DNA of 64,000 nt. It comes from Streptomyces fradiae. Lineage in GTDB: Bacteria; Actinomycetota; Actinomycetes; Streptomycetales; Streptomycetaceae. The notes under the pieces were generated by a model. The model saw nothing but the letters and a program-made list of their open reading frames with translations, did not search any database and had not been told where the DNA came from. The stretch is from positions 6,448,001 through 6,512,000 of the forward strand of contig NZ_CP065958.1 in the NCBI RefSeq assembly GCF_041270065.1. Reading direction: 5' to 3'. Made by a program: the position numbers and the translations under genes. This document shows, one piece after another, positions 19,110 to 27,725 of this stretch. Within the stretch, counting starts at the first letter, position 1. Every line of letters begins with the position of its first letter.

Positions 19110-20009
19110 TCAGGCCTTCACGAGCAGTCCGCGGCGGCGCAGCACCGTGCGCTCCAGCGGGCTGAAGATCAGCAGGTCGATGGCGACACCGACGAGCAGG
19201 ATCAGGATGATCGCGAGGAAGATGCCCGGCATGTCGAAGTTGTTGCGGCCGTTCTCCAGGAGCTGGCCGAGGCCGAGGCCCAGGTCCGGCGAGGAGGCGA
19301 TGATCTCCGCCGCCATCAGCGAGCGCCAGGAGAACGCCCAGCCCTGCTTCAGGCCGGCGAGGTAGCCGGGCAGCGCGGCCGGCATCACGATGTGCCAGGC
19401 GCCCTTGAGGCCGGTCGCGCCGAGCGTCCGCCCGGCCCGCAGGAACAGCGGCGGGACCTGGTCGACGCCGGCCACCAGACCGTTGGCGATGGACGGCACC
19501 GCGCCGAGCAGGATGACCGCGAACATCATCGAGTCGTTGAGGCCGAGCCACAGCACCGCGGGCGCCACCCAGGCGACCGAGGGCAGCGACTGCAGACCGG
19601 ACAGGATCGGGCCGATCGCCGTCCGGATCACCGTCACCCGGGCCACGATCAGACCCAGCGGGGTGCCGATCGCGAGGGCGAGCAGGAAGCCGAGCAGGGC
19701 CCGGGACACGCTGGTCCAGAGCACGTCGAGCAGCGTGCCTTCCAGCCACATGGTCTTCAGGCTGTCCCACACGGCGCCGGGCGAGGGCAGCTTGCCCTCG
19801 TCGGTGACGTGCGCAGACACGAGCAGCTGCCACACCACCACGACCAGGACGATCGCGAGGACCGGCGGCAGGACCTTCTTCAGGAGGACCTCGCGCACCG
19901 GGGCCCGGCGCACCTGCACGCTGTCCAGGGCGTCGAGTCCGGCCTCCAGACCCGCGAGGTCGTCGGCCTTGGCGACCCCGGAGGCCGCGGTCGTCTCAGT
20001 GCTGGCCAT
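19110..20009 (-). CDS. ssuC: Aliphatic sulfonate/taurine-type ABC permease
   Basis: Membrane subunit of a sulfonate importer, 299 residues with about six membrane segments after a charged N-terminal tail of about 45. The BPD_transp_1 EAA-type loop lies near LRAGRTLGATGLKGAWHIV (about 190). It starts 14 bp inside the end of ssuB, so the two are coupled. Gene order A-B-C and the position inside the sulfur operon favour sulfonates or a related organosulfur compound over nitrate. Confidence 0.9.
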   Translation of the reverse strand: MASTETTAASGVAKADDLAGLEAGLDALDSVQVRRAPVREVLLKKVLPPVLAIVLVVVVWQLLVSAHVTDEGKLPSPGAVWDSLKTMWLEGTLLDVLWTSVSRALLGFLLALAIGTPLGLIVARVTVIRTAIGPILSGLQSLPSVAWVAPAVLWLGLNDSMMFAVILLGAVPSIANGLVAGVDQVPPLFLRAGRTLGATGLKGAWHIVMPAALPGYLAGLKQGWAFSWRSLMAAEIIASSPDLGLGLGQLLENGRNNFDMPGIFLAIILILLVGVAIDLLIFSPLERTVLRRRGLLVKA

Positions 20010-20793
20010 GGCGGCGGATCTCCCCACGCAGTTGTTCGGTGATCTCGACGGACAGCTCCGCCACGGCGGCGTCCTCGATCCGGCGCGGCTGCGGGATGTC
20101 GATGGTCCACTCCCGGGCGATCCGGCCGGGGCGCGACGAGAGCAGGACGACCCGCTCGGCGAGCCGCACGGCCTCGCGCACGTTGTGGGTGACGAAGAGG
20201 ACGGACACGTTGGTCTCGCGCCAGATCCGGGTCAGCTCGTCGTGCAGCACGTCCCGGGTGATGGCGTCGAGCGCGGCGAACGGCTCGTCCATCAGGAGCA
20301 GGTCGCTGGCCTGGGCGAGGGCCCGGGCCATGGCGACGCGCTGCCGCATGCCGCCGGACAGTTCGTGCACCCGCTTGCCGTACGAGCCGCCGAGCCGGAC
20401 CAGGTCCAGGAGCCGTTCGGCCTCCGTGCGGCGCTCGGCCTTCGGCACCCCGCGCAGCTTCAGGGCGAGTTCGATGTTCTTGCCCGCGGACAGCCACGGG
20501 AACAGGGCGTGCTCCTGGAACATCAGGGCCGGCCGGCCGCCCGGGGTGTCGATGGACCCCGCGGACGGCCGGTCGAGCCCGGCGACCAGGTTGAGCAGCG
20601 TGGACTTGCCGCAGCCCGAGGCCCCCAGGAGGGTGACGAACTCGCCGGGCGCGACATCGAGCGAGATGTCGTCGAGGACGAGCTGTCCGCCGGCGGGGCC
20701 GCCGAAGGACTTCGAGACGTGCTCGATGCGCGCGGCGTGACCGACCGCGGCGACGCGGTCCTCGGCCTTGGCGAGCGTGGTGGTCGTGGCCAT
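19996..20793 (-). CDS. ssuB: Aliphatic sulfonate/taurine-type ABC ATPase
   Basis: Energises sulfonate uptake; 265 residues, cytoplasmic face of the membrane. Walker A GASGCGKST near residue 57, Q-loop MFQEHALFPW near 90, signature LSGGMRQR near 146, Walker B LLLMDEPFAALD near 166, and H-loop VTHNVREA near 201 are all present. It follows ssuA by 26 bases with an SD (GGAGGT) before ATG 20793 and overlaps ssuC. Confidence 0.93.
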   Translation of the reverse strand: MATTTTLAKAEDRVAAVGHAARIEHVSKSFGGPAGGQLVLDDISLDVAPGEFVTLLGASGCGKSTLLNLVAGLDRPSAGSIDTPGGRPALMFQEHALFPWLSAGKNIELALKLRGVPKAERRTEAERLLDLVRLGGSYGKRVHELSGGMRQRVAMARALAQASDLLLMDEPFAALDAITRDVLHDELTRIWRETNVSVLFVTHNVREAVRLAERVVLLSSRPGRIAREWTIDIPQPRRIEDAAVAELSVEITEQLRGEIRRHGQH

Positions 20794-20819
20794 GTTCGTC
20801 ACCTCCAGTGGGGTTCGGG

Positions 20820-21929
20820 TTACTTCACGCCGAGACCGGCGTCGGACACCTCGGGCTTGCCCGCGGCCTTGAGCACCTTGTTCAGCGGCTTCAGGTCGTA
20901 GATCCCGGCCAGGTCGGGCTCCTTGAGGAGACCGGCCTCCACCGCGTGGCCGGCCTGCGCCTGGAGCGTCGCGGCGAGCGGGTCGTCGACGAACTGGATG
21001 GACGGCCAGGCGCCGTCGATCACCTTCGCGCCGAGCGGCTTGCCGGACAGCTCCTTGAGCTTGCTGTTGGCCGAGGCCTTCGCCTGCTCCGAGTGGGCCT
21101 TGATCCACGCGTTGGTCTTCACCGAGCCCCGCAGGACCGCCTCGACCACGTCGGGGTGCTCCTTGAGGAACGTCTGCGACACGATGATGTTGGTGATGAC
21201 GAACTGCTTGCCCGGCCACAGCTCCGACTCGTCGAGGAGCACCTTCGCGCCCTCGCTGACCAGCTTCGACGCGGTCGGCTCCGGCACCCAGGCGCCGTCG
21301 ATGGAGCCGGACTTGTAGGCGTCGGGGGTGATCTTGTTGTCGGTGCGGAGCACCGACACGTCGCCCTTGCCGCTCTGGGCGTCGACCTTCCAGCCCTTCT
21401 CGGAGACCCAGTTGAGGAAGGCCACGTCCTGGGTGTTGCCGAGCTGCGGGGTCGCGATCCGCTTGCCCTTGACGTCGTCGAGGGTCTTGATCTTCTCCGG
21501 GTTCACCACCAGCTTCACCCCGCCGGAGGCCGAACCACCGATGATCCGCAGGTTGTTGCCCTTGGACTTGGTGTAGCCGTTGATCGCCGGGGAGGGGCCG
21601 ATGAAGCCGATGTCGATCGAGCCGGCGTTGAGCGCCTCGATCTCGGACGGACCGGCGTTGAAGGTCGACACCTTCAGCTGGGTGCCGCCCAGCTCCTTCT
21701 GGAAGATGCCTTCCTGGTCGCCCACCAGCGCGGTGGCGTGCGTCAGATTGGGGAAGTACCCGAGCCGTACGGCGTCGACGGAGAGCTTCTCGCCCTCCGC
21801 GGCCACCTTCTTCTGGTCGTTCTTGGCCTGGGAGCCGTAGCCGCACGAGGCGAGTACCCCGATCAGCAGGGGGAGTGCGACGGCTGCCGCGAGGCCGCGG
21901 CGCAGGGTGGTACGGGTGGTGGCAGGCAC
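20820..21929 (-). CDS. ssuA: Sulfonate ABC substrate-binding lipoprotein
   Basis: 369 residues. A GTG start, basic N-terminus, hydrophobic segment and lipobox LASC near residue 29 indicate a lipoprotein. The mature part opens VRLGYFPNLTHATALVG and has FNAGPSEIEALNAGSIDIGFIGPSPAI, the NMT1/SsuA pattern for binding small sulfonates. It heads the ssuABC part of the sulfur operon. Two short ORFs fill the gap from cysN (see those entries). Taurine or thiosulfonate-like ligands are also possible. Confidence 0.9.
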   Translation of the reverse strand: MPATTRTTLRRGLAAAVALPLLIGVLASCGYGSQAKNDQKKVAAEGEKLSVDAVRLGYFPNLTHATALVGDQEGIFQKELGGTQLKVSTFNAGPSEIEALNAGSIDIGFIGPSPAINGYTKSKGNNLRIIGGSASGGVKLVVNPEKIKTLDDVKGKRIATPQLGNTQDVAFLNWVSEKGWKVDAQSGKGDVSVLRTDNKITPDAYKSGSIDGAWVPEPTASKLVSEGAKVLLDESELWPGKQFVITNIIVSQTFLKEHPDVVEAVLRGSVKTNAWIKAHSEQAKASANSKLKELSGKPLGAKVIDGAWPSIQFVDDPLAATLQAQAGHAVEAGLLKEPDLAGIYDLKPLNKVLKAAGKPEVSDAGLGVK

Positions 21930-21948
21930 GGGAGTGGTTCCCCTCGAT

Positions 21949-22059
21949 TCAGCTTCTGCGAAGTCTGCGTTTATGTCGCCGCCCGGGACCGAGCGGGAGG
22001 TGGTGCGGGTGGAGCGGCAGCGCGCCGCGACAGCGGCGCCCGGAGGTCAGCACGCACAT
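21949..22059 (-). CDS. Possible short ORF just upstream of ssuA
   Basis: A 36-codon frame opening MCVLTSGRRCRGALPL, rich in Arg and His, stopping 20 bases before ssuA with the ssuA ribosome-binding sequence (GAGGGGA) right after its stop. The arrangement is what a leader peptide would have and it contains two cysteines. It has no clear ribosome-binding site and may be chance coding in GC-rich DNA. Confidence 0.3.
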   Translation of the reverse strand: MCVLTSGRRCRGALPLHPHHLPLGPGRRHKRRLRRS

Positions 22060-22151
22060 CGCGCGACACCTCCCCGGCCCGCACCGAGGGCGCCGGAGCC
22101 CACCCGGCCGCCCTCCTTGGCGAAGGTGCCGTAGATGTTCTGACTGCTCAT
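22047..22151 (-). CDS. Short ORF coupled to cysN, ending Cys-Ala-Cys
   Basis: A 34-residue frame that starts in the TGATG overlap with the cysN stop and ends ...VARCAC. The overlap and an upstream GGAGGGG suggest it is translated by coupling. I do not recognise the family. Two cysteine codons immediately before the stop, inside a sulfur operon and ahead of ssuA, resemble cysteine-sensing leader peptides, so a role in controlling ssuABC is possible. Its opening SSQNIYGTFAKEGG is not low-complexity. Confidence 0.5.
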   Translation of the reverse strand: MSSQNIYGTFAKEGGRVGSGALGAGRGGVARCAC

Positions 22152-23497
22152 CAGAAGTCCCACCCCTCCTCGTCCTCCGCCGCGGCGGGGACGGCCTTGG
22201 CGGTCGCGAAGGACTCGCCCGCCATGCCGGCGGCCAGCGTGGTGCCGTCGGCCGGATCGATCAGCAGGAAGGAACCGGTACGGCGCGAGTCCACGTACGC
22301 GTCGAGCGCGAGCGGCTCGGCGGTGCGCACCTTGACCCGGCCGATGTCGTTGGCCACCAGCTGCCCCGGATCGGGGTGCTGGGAGAGGTCGTCCAGGGTG
22401 AGCCGGGACGGGATCTCCTTGACGATGGCCTTGACGGTGCGGGTGGTGTGCTTGAGCAGCACCCGCTGGCCCACGGTGAGCGGCTGGTCCGCGACGTGGC
22501 AGACGGTCGCCTCGACGTCCTGGCTGGTGGCCGGCGCGTCCGCGACCGGCGCGAGCAGGTCGCCGCGGGAGATGTCGATGTCGTCGGCGAGCCGGATGGT
22601 GACCGACTGCGGCGCCCAGGCGATGTCCACGGACTCGCCCAGCGCGTCGATCCCGGTGATCGTCGACGTCTTACCGGACGGCAGTACGGTGATCTGCTCG
22701 CCGACCCGGAAGGCGCCGGCCGCGATCTGGCCCGCGTATCCCCGGTAGTCGGGGTGCTCGGCGGTCTGCGGACGGATCACGTACTGCACCGGGAAGCGGG
22801 CGTGGCAGGCGGTCAGGTCGTGGCTGACCGGCACCGTCTCCAGGTGCTCCAGGACCGTCGGGCCGCCGTACCAGTCCATGTTGGCGGACGGCTCCACGAC
22901 GTTGTCGCCGGCGAGCGCGGAGATCGGGATCGCGGTGATCTCCGGGACGCCCAGCTCGGAGGCGTAGGTCGTGAACTCCTCGGCGATGGCGGCGAAGACG
23001 GGCTCGGCGTAGTCGACGAGGTCCATCTTGTTCACGGCGAGCACCACGTGCGGGACGCGCAGCAGCGCGGCGACGGCGGCGTGCCGGCGGGTCTGCTCGA
23101 CGACGCCGTTGCGGGCGTCGACCAGGACCACGGCCAGCTCGGCGGTCGAGGCGCCGGTGACCATGTTCCGGGTGTACTGCACGTGCCCGGGGGTGTCGGC
23201 GAGGATGAACCGGCGGCGCGGGGTCGCGAAGTAGCGGTAGGCCACGTCGATGGTGATGCCCTGCTCGCGCTCGGCCCGCAGGCCGTCGGTGAGCAGCGCC
23301 AGGTCCGGGGCCTCCTGGCCGCGGGACCGGGAGGCGTGCTCGACGGCCTCCAGCTGGTCGGCGAGGACCGACTTGGAGTCGTGCAGGAGCCGGCCCACCA
23401 GGGTGGACTTGCCGTCGTCGACGGAACCGGCGGTGGCGAAGCGCAGCAGCGTGGTGGCCGCCAGCTCGGCGGGCTGCTGCTCGGTGGAGGTCGTCAT
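22151..23497 (-). CDS. cysN: Sulfate adenylyltransferase GTPase subunit CysN
   Basis: With CysD it makes adenosine 5'-phosphosulfate from ATP and sulfate, driven by GTP hydrolysis. 448 residues. EF-Tu-like motifs: G1 GSVDDGKST near 24, G3 DTPGHVQ near 103, G4 NKMD near 157, followed by two beta-barrel domains. It ends ...EEGWDF without a fused CysC kinase domain; CysC is separate in this operon. Only two bases separate it from cysD. Confidence 0.95.
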   Translation of the reverse strand: MTTSTEQQPAELAATTLLRFATAGSVDDGKSTLVGRLLHDSKSVLADQLEAVEHASRSRGQEAPDLALLTDGLRAEREQGITIDVAYRYFATPRRRFILADTPGHVQYTRNMVTGASTAELAVVLVDARNGVVEQTRRHAAVAALLRVPHVVLAVNKMDLVDYAEPVFAAIAEEFTTYASELGVPEITAIPISALAGDNVVEPSANMDWYGGPTVLEHLETVPVSHDLTACHARFPVQYVIRPQTAEHPDYRGYAGQIAAGAFRVGEQITVLPSGKTSTITGIDALGESVDIAWAPQSVTIRLADDIDISRGDLLAPVADAPATSQDVEATVCHVADQPLTVGQRVLLKHTTRTVKAIVKEIPSRLTLDDLSQHPDPGQLVANDIGRVKVRTAEPLALDAYVDSRRTGSFLLIDPADGTTLAAGMAGESFATAKAVPAAAEDEEGWDF

Positions 23498-23499
23498 GA

Positions 23500-24435
23500 C
23501 TAGAAGTACCCTTCGCGCTTGCGGTCTTCCATCGCGGCCTCGGACATCTTGTCGTCGGCGCGGGTGGCGCCCCGCTCGGTGAGCCGGGACGCGGCGATCT
23601 CGGTGATCACGGCCTCGAGCGTGGTGGCGTCGGAGTCCACCGCGCCGGTGCAGGACATGTCGCCGACCGTGCGGTAGCGGACCAGCCGCGTCTCCACCGA
23701 CTCGGTGTCCTTCGGGCCGCCCCAGTCGCCGGCGGTCAGCCACATGCCGTTGCGCTGGAACACCTCGCGCTCATGGGCGAAGTAGATCTCCGGAAGGTCG
23801 ATCTTCTCGCGCTGGATGTACTGCCAGACGTCCAGCTCCGTCCAGTTGGACAGCGGGAAGACGCGCACGTGCTCACCGGGGGCGTGCCGGCCGTTGTACA
23901 GCTGCCACAGCTCGGGCCGCTGGCGGCGCGGGTCCCACTGGGAGAACTCGTCGCGGAGGCTGAACACCCGCTCCTTGGCCCGGGCCTTCTCCTCGTCGCG
24001 CCGCCCGCCGCCGAACACGGCGTCGAAGCGGTGCTGCTGGATGGCCTCGGTCAGCGGCACGGTCTGCAGCGGGTTGCGGGTGCCGTCGGGGCGCTCGCGC
24101 AGCTTGCCGGCGTCGATGTACTCCTGCACGGAGGCGACGTGCAGCCGCAGGCCGTGCTCGGCGACCACCCGGTCGCGGTACTCCAGGACCTCGGGGAAGT
24201 TGTGCCCGGTGTCGACGTGAAGCAGCGTGAAGGGGACCGGCGCCGGGGCGAAGGCCTTCAGCGCCAGGTGCAGCATGACGATGGAGTCCTTGCCGCCGGA
24301 GAAGAGGATCACCGGCCGCTCGAACTCGCCCGCCACCTCGCGGAAGATGTGGACGGCCTCGGACTCCAGGGAGTCGAGGTGCGACAGCGCGAACGGACTG
24401 TCCGTGGTGTCGTGAGCATGGGCGACGGTCGTCAT
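23500..24435 (-). CDS. cysD: Sulfate adenylyltransferase subunit CysD
   Basis: Catalytic ATP-sulfurylase subunit, 311 residues, of the PAPS reductase-like fold. The PP-loop FSGGKDSIVMLHLA lies near residue 45, and FGGGRRDEEKARAKER near 140 and the C-terminal AAMEDRKREGYF are characteristic of CysD. Its ATG overlaps the cysC stop (ATGA). Confidence 0.96.
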   Translation of the reverse strand: MTTVAHAHDTTDSPFALSHLDSLESEAVHIFREVAGEFERPVILFSGGKDSIVMLHLALKAFAPAPVPFTLLHVDTGHNFPEVLEYRDRVVAEHGLRLHVASVQEYIDAGKLRERPDGTRNPLQTVPLTEAIQQHRFDAVFGGGRRDEEKARAKERVFSLRDEFSQWDPRRQRPELWQLYNGRHAPGEHVRVFPLSNWTELDVWQYIQREKIDLPEIYFAHEREVFQRNGMWLTAGDWGGPKDTESVETRLVRYRTVGDMSCTGAVDSDATTLEAVITEIAASRLTERGATRADDKMSEAAMEDRKREGYF

Positions 24436-24965
24436 GCGAGACCCCTCTCGGTGAGCAGCGCGTGGACGGCCGCTGCCGACTCCTGCACGGTCTGGTTCTG
24501 GGACTCGATCCGCAGATCGGGCGTCTCGGGGACCTCGTACGGGTCGTCGACGCCGGTCAGTCCGCTGATCTCGCCGGCCGCCTGCTTGGCGTACAGGCCC
24601 TTGACGTCACGGACCGAGCACACGTCCAGCGGCGTGGCGACGTGCACCTCGACATAGGCGGTGCCCTCGGCGGCGTGCCGCTTGCGGACGGCCTCGCGGC
24701 TGTCGGCGTACGGGGCGATGACGGGCACGAGCACCGTCACGCCGTGCGAGGCGAGCAGCTCGGCGACGAAGCCGATCCGCTGCACATTGGTGTGCCGGTC
24801 CTCACGGGTGAAGCCGAGGCCCGCCGAGAGGAACTCGCGGATCTCGTCGCCGTCGAGGATCTCGACCCGCTGACCCTGCTCGCGGAGCCGGCCGGCCAGC
24901 TCGTACGCGATGGTGGTCTTGCCGGCGCTGGGCAGGCCCGTGAGCCAGATGGTGGCACCGGTCAC
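24432..24965 (-). CDS. cysC: Adenylylsulfate kinase CysC
   Basis: Phosphorylates APS to PAPS; 177 residues. P-loop GLPSAGKTT near residue 9, DGDEIREFLSAGLGFTREDR near 36-55 and the family segment KGLYAKQAAGEISGLTGVDDPYE near 130 are present. GTG 24965 has AGGAGA at good spacing. An ATG at 25016 overlaps the cysH stop and would add 17 Thr/Gln-rich residues, so coupling from that start cannot be excluded. Confidence 0.93.
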   Translation of the reverse strand: MTGATIWLTGLPSAGKTTIAYELAGRLREQGQRVEILDGDEIREFLSAGLGFTREDRHTNVQRIGFVAELLASHGVTVLVPVIAPYADSREAVRKRHAAEGTAYVEVHVATPLDVCSVRDVKGLYAKQAAGEISGLTGVDDPYEVPETPDLRIESQNQTVQESAAAVHALLTERGLA

Positions 24966-25012
24966 GTGATTCTCCTGAAGCGTCTGGGTGTTCTGGGTGT
25001 CCTGGGCGGCCG

Positions 25013-25729
25013 TCATCCGTGCAGCCCGCATTCGGTCTTGGCGCGTCCGGCCCAGCGGCCGGCCCGCGCGTCCTCGCCCTCGAGGACCCGGCGGGTGCAG
25101 GGGGCGCAGCCGACGGAGGCGTAACCGTCCATCAGGAGCGGGTTGGTGAGCACCCCGTGCTCGGCGACGTAGGCGTCCACGTCGTCCTGCGTCCAGCGGG
25201 CGATGGGGGAGACCTTCACCTTCTGCCGCTTCTCGTCCCAGCCGACGACCGGGGTGTTCGCCCGGGTCGGGGACTCGTCGCGGCGCAGGCCGGTGGCCCA
25301 GGCGGCGTACTTCGTCAGGCCCTCTTCGAGCGGCTTGACCTTGCGCAGCGCGCAGCACAGGTCGGGGTCGCGGTCGTGCAGCTTGGGGCCGTACTCGGCG
25401 TCCTGCTCGGCGACCGTCTGACGCGGCGTCAGAGTGATGACGTTGACGTCCATGACGGCGTCGACGGCGTCCCGGGTGCCGATGGTCTCCTCGAAGTGGT
25501 AGCCGGTGTCGAGGAAGACCACGTCCACGCCGGGCCTGGCCCGCGAGGCGAGATGGGCGACCACCGCGTCCTCCATGGAGGAGGTGACGCAGAAGCGCTC
25601 GCCGAAGGTGTCGGCGGCCCACTGGAGGATCTCGAGCGCGGAGGCGTCCTCCAGCTCACGGCCGGCCTGCTCGGCGAGTGCCTTCAGGTCGGCCGCGGTC
25701 GCGTCCTGAGCGATCTGAGTGGTCGTCAT
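25013..25729 (-). CDS. cysH: APS/PAPS reductase CysH with [4Fe-4S] cysteine motif
   Basis: Reduces activated sulfate to sulfite using thioredoxin; 238 residues. DTGYHFEET near 81, a CC pair in DLCCALRK near 125 and CAPC near 213 form the CC...CxxC signature of iron-sulfur enzymes, which generally use APS. ECGLH at the C-terminus carries the catalytic Cys. The adjacent cysC would make PAPS, so either PAPS serves another purpose or this enzyme accepts both. ATG 25729 overlaps the preceding zinc-ribbon stop. Confidence 0.94.
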   Translation of the reverse strand: MTTTQIAQDATAADLKALAEQAGRELEDASALEILQWAADTFGERFCVTSSMEDAVVAHLASRARPGVDVVFLDTGYHFEETIGTRDAVDAVMDVNVITLTPRQTVAEQDAEYGPKLHDRDPDLCCALRKVKPLEEGLTKYAAWATGLRRDESPTRANTPVVGWDEKRQKVKVSPIARWTQDDVDAYVAEHGVLTNPLLMDGYASVGCAPCTRRVLEGEDARAGRWAGRAKTECGLHG

Positions 25730-25905
25730 CTCTCGTTCCCTCCAGAGCTGTTGGTCGAAGTCGCCGGGGCGAGGAGCCCCAGGAACTTCAGCTGGAAGGC
25801 TCGACTGCACGCGTGGCATTCCCACGTGCCGTGTCCCTGTTCTGCCGGACGCAGGTCCTCGTCCCCGCAGTAGGGGCAGTGGAACGGGGCCGCGCGCCCG
25901 CTCAC
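25726..25905 (-). CDS. Small zinc-ribbon protein between sulfite reductase and cysH
   Basis: 59 residues with two CxxC pairs (CPYC near 10 and CHAC near 30), which should bind one zinc. GTG 25905 overlaps the sulfite reductase stop (GTGA) and its own stop overlaps the cysH start (ATGA), so it is tightly coupled to both. The function is unknown; the position suggests a partner or stabiliser of one of the sulfur reductases. Ser/Asn/Gly-rich tail. Confidence 0.85.
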   Translation of the reverse strand: MSGRAAPFHCPYCGDEDLRPAEQGHGTWECHACSRAFQLKFLGLLAPATSTNSSGGNER

Positions 25906-27599
25906 GACAGGGCCTCTTCCGAGGCGCGGGCGGTCCAGGCGGCGAAGCGCTCGCCGTCCTCGCGCTCCGCCTGGAAGCGCTTGAGGACCCGCTCGACGTA
26001 GTCGGGCAGCTCGGCCGCGGTGACCTTCAGGCCGCGGACCTTGCGGCCGAAGCCGGCCTCCAGGCCGAGCGCGCCGCCCAGGTGCACCTGGTAGCCCTCG
26101 ACGCGGTTGCCCTCGTCGTCCAGGACCAGCTGGCCCTTGAGACCGATGTCCGCGACCTGGATACGGGCGCAGGCGTTCGGGCAGCCGTTGATGTTGATGG
26201 TGATCGGCTCGTCGAACTCCGGGATGCGGCGCTCCAGTTCGTCGATCAGCGAGGCGCCGCGGCCCTTGGTCTCGACGATGGCGAGCTTGCAGAACTCGAT
26301 GCCGGTGCAGGCCATCGTGCCGCGCCGGAAGGTCGACGGGGTGACCCGCAGGTCCAGCGCCTCCAGGGCGGAGACGATCGACTCGACCTGCGCCTCCTCG
26401 ACGTCGAGGACGAGCATCTTCTGCTCGGTCGTAGTGCGCACCCGGCCCGAGCCGTGCTGCTCGGCGATCTCGGCGATCTTCGTCAGGGTGGCGCCGTCGA
26501 CCCGGCCGACGCGCGGGGCGAAGCCCACGTAGAAGCGTCCGTCCTGCTGCTTGTGGACGCCCACGTGGTCGCGCCAGCGGCCGGCCGGCTCCGCCGGGGC
26601 GGGACCGTCGGTCAGCTTGCGCTTGAGGTACTCGTCCTCCAGGACCTGGCGGAACTTCTCCGGGCCCCAGTCGGCGACGAGGAACTTCAGCCGGGCGCGG
26701 TTGCGCAGCCGGCGGTAGCCGTAGTCGCGGAAGATCGAGATGACGCCCTCGTGGACGTCGGCGACCTCGTCGAGCGGCACCCAGGTGCCGAGCCGGACGC
26801 CGAGCTTGGGGTTGGTGGACAGACCGCCGCCGACCCACACGTCGAAGCCGGGGCCGTGCTCCGGGTGGACCACGCCGACGAAGGCGATGTCGTTGATCTC
26901 GTGCGCCACGTCGAGCAGCGGCGAGCCGGAGATCGCCGTCTTGAACTTGCGCGGCAGGTTGGAGAAGTCCTTGTTGCCGACGATCCGGCGGTGGATCTCG
27001 TCGATCGCGGGAGTGCCGTCGATGATCTCGTCCGCGGCGATGCCGGCGACCGGCGAGCCGAGGATGGTGCGCGGGGTGTCACCGCAGGCCTCGGTGGTGG
27101 ACAGGCCGACCGCCTCCAGGCGGTTCCAGATCTCCGGCACGTCCTCGATGCGGATCCAGTGGAACTGCACGTTCTGCCGGTCGGTGATGTCGGCCGTGCC
27201 GCGCGCGAACTCCTGCGAGATCTCGCCGATGACCCGGAGCTGCTCGGTGGTCAGCCGGCCGCCGTCGATGCGGACCCGCAGCATGAAGAACTCGGCGTCC
27301 AGCTCCTCCGGCTCCAGGACGCCCGTCTTGGTGCCGTCCAGACCCTCGCGGCGCTGGGTGTAGAGGCCCCACCAGCGCATGCGTCCGCGCAGGTCATTGG
27401 GGTCGATGGAGTCGAATCCGCGCTTCGAGTAGATCGTCTCAATACGTGTCCGCACATTGAGACCGTCGTCATCCTTCTTGAACTGCTCATTGCCGTTCAG
27501 CGGGGTGAAGTGCCCCGCGGCCCACTGACCCTCGCCACGGTGGCGCCCGGCCTTGCGGCGGGCGGCGGCGGGAGTGGGGTTTTCCGGGGTGGCGGCCAT
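25902..27599 (-). CDS. sir: Ferredoxin-type sulfite reductase (siroheme, [4Fe-4S])
   Basis: Six-electron reduction of sulfite to sulfide; 565 residues, cytoplasmic. Two NIR/SIR repeats are seen; the cluster-siroheme ligands are CTGIEFC near 427 and NGCPNAC near 471. DITDRQNVQFHWI near 155 is the usual N-terminal half motif. Nitrite reductases share this fold, but the cys operon settles sulfite as substrate. GAAGGA precedes ATG 27599. A 126-nt leader separates it from the cysteine leader peptide. Confidence 0.95.
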   Translation of the reverse strand: MAATPENPTPAAARRKAGRHRGEGQWAAGHFTPLNGNEQFKKDDDGLNVRTRIETIYSKRGFDSIDPNDLRGRMRWWGLYTQRREGLDGTKTGVLEPEELDAEFFMLRVRIDGGRLTTEQLRVIGEISQEFARGTADITDRQNVQFHWIRIEDVPEIWNRLEAVGLSTTEACGDTPRTILGSPVAGIAADEIIDGTPAIDEIHRRIVGNKDFSNLPRKFKTAISGSPLLDVAHEINDIAFVGVVHPEHGPGFDVWVGGGLSTNPKLGVRLGTWVPLDEVADVHEGVISIFRDYGYRRLRNRARLKFLVADWGPEKFRQVLEDEYLKRKLTDGPAPAEPAGRWRDHVGVHKQQDGRFYVGFAPRVGRVDGATLTKIAEIAEQHGSGRVRTTTEQKMLVLDVEEAQVESIVSALEALDLRVTPSTFRRGTMACTGIEFCKLAIVETKGRGASLIDELERRIPEFDEPITININGCPNACARIQVADIGLKGQLVLDDEGNRVEGYQVHLGGALGLEAGFGRKVRGLKVTAAELPDYVERVLKRFQAEREDGERFAAWTARASEEALS

Positions 27600-27725
27600 G
27601 GCGATATGTCCTTCGGGACTGCGAGAGGGCGGCTCTGACCTGCACACTCGCGCTCGGATAGGAGGGTGGCGCGGCAGTGCGCAGAGACAGGACGTCAGGA
27701 AAGATGTGCGGCGGTGCTGAACTGC

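Noticed and set aside
21949..22059. Second short ORF before ssuA as a firm gene
   Set aside because: No ribosome-binding site and Arg/His-rich composition typical of chance frames; kept only at low confidence.
25016..25016. ATG 25016 as the cysC start
   Set aside because: It overlaps the cysH stop and is possible, but GTG 24965 has a clear ribosome-binding site and matches the family N-terminus better.
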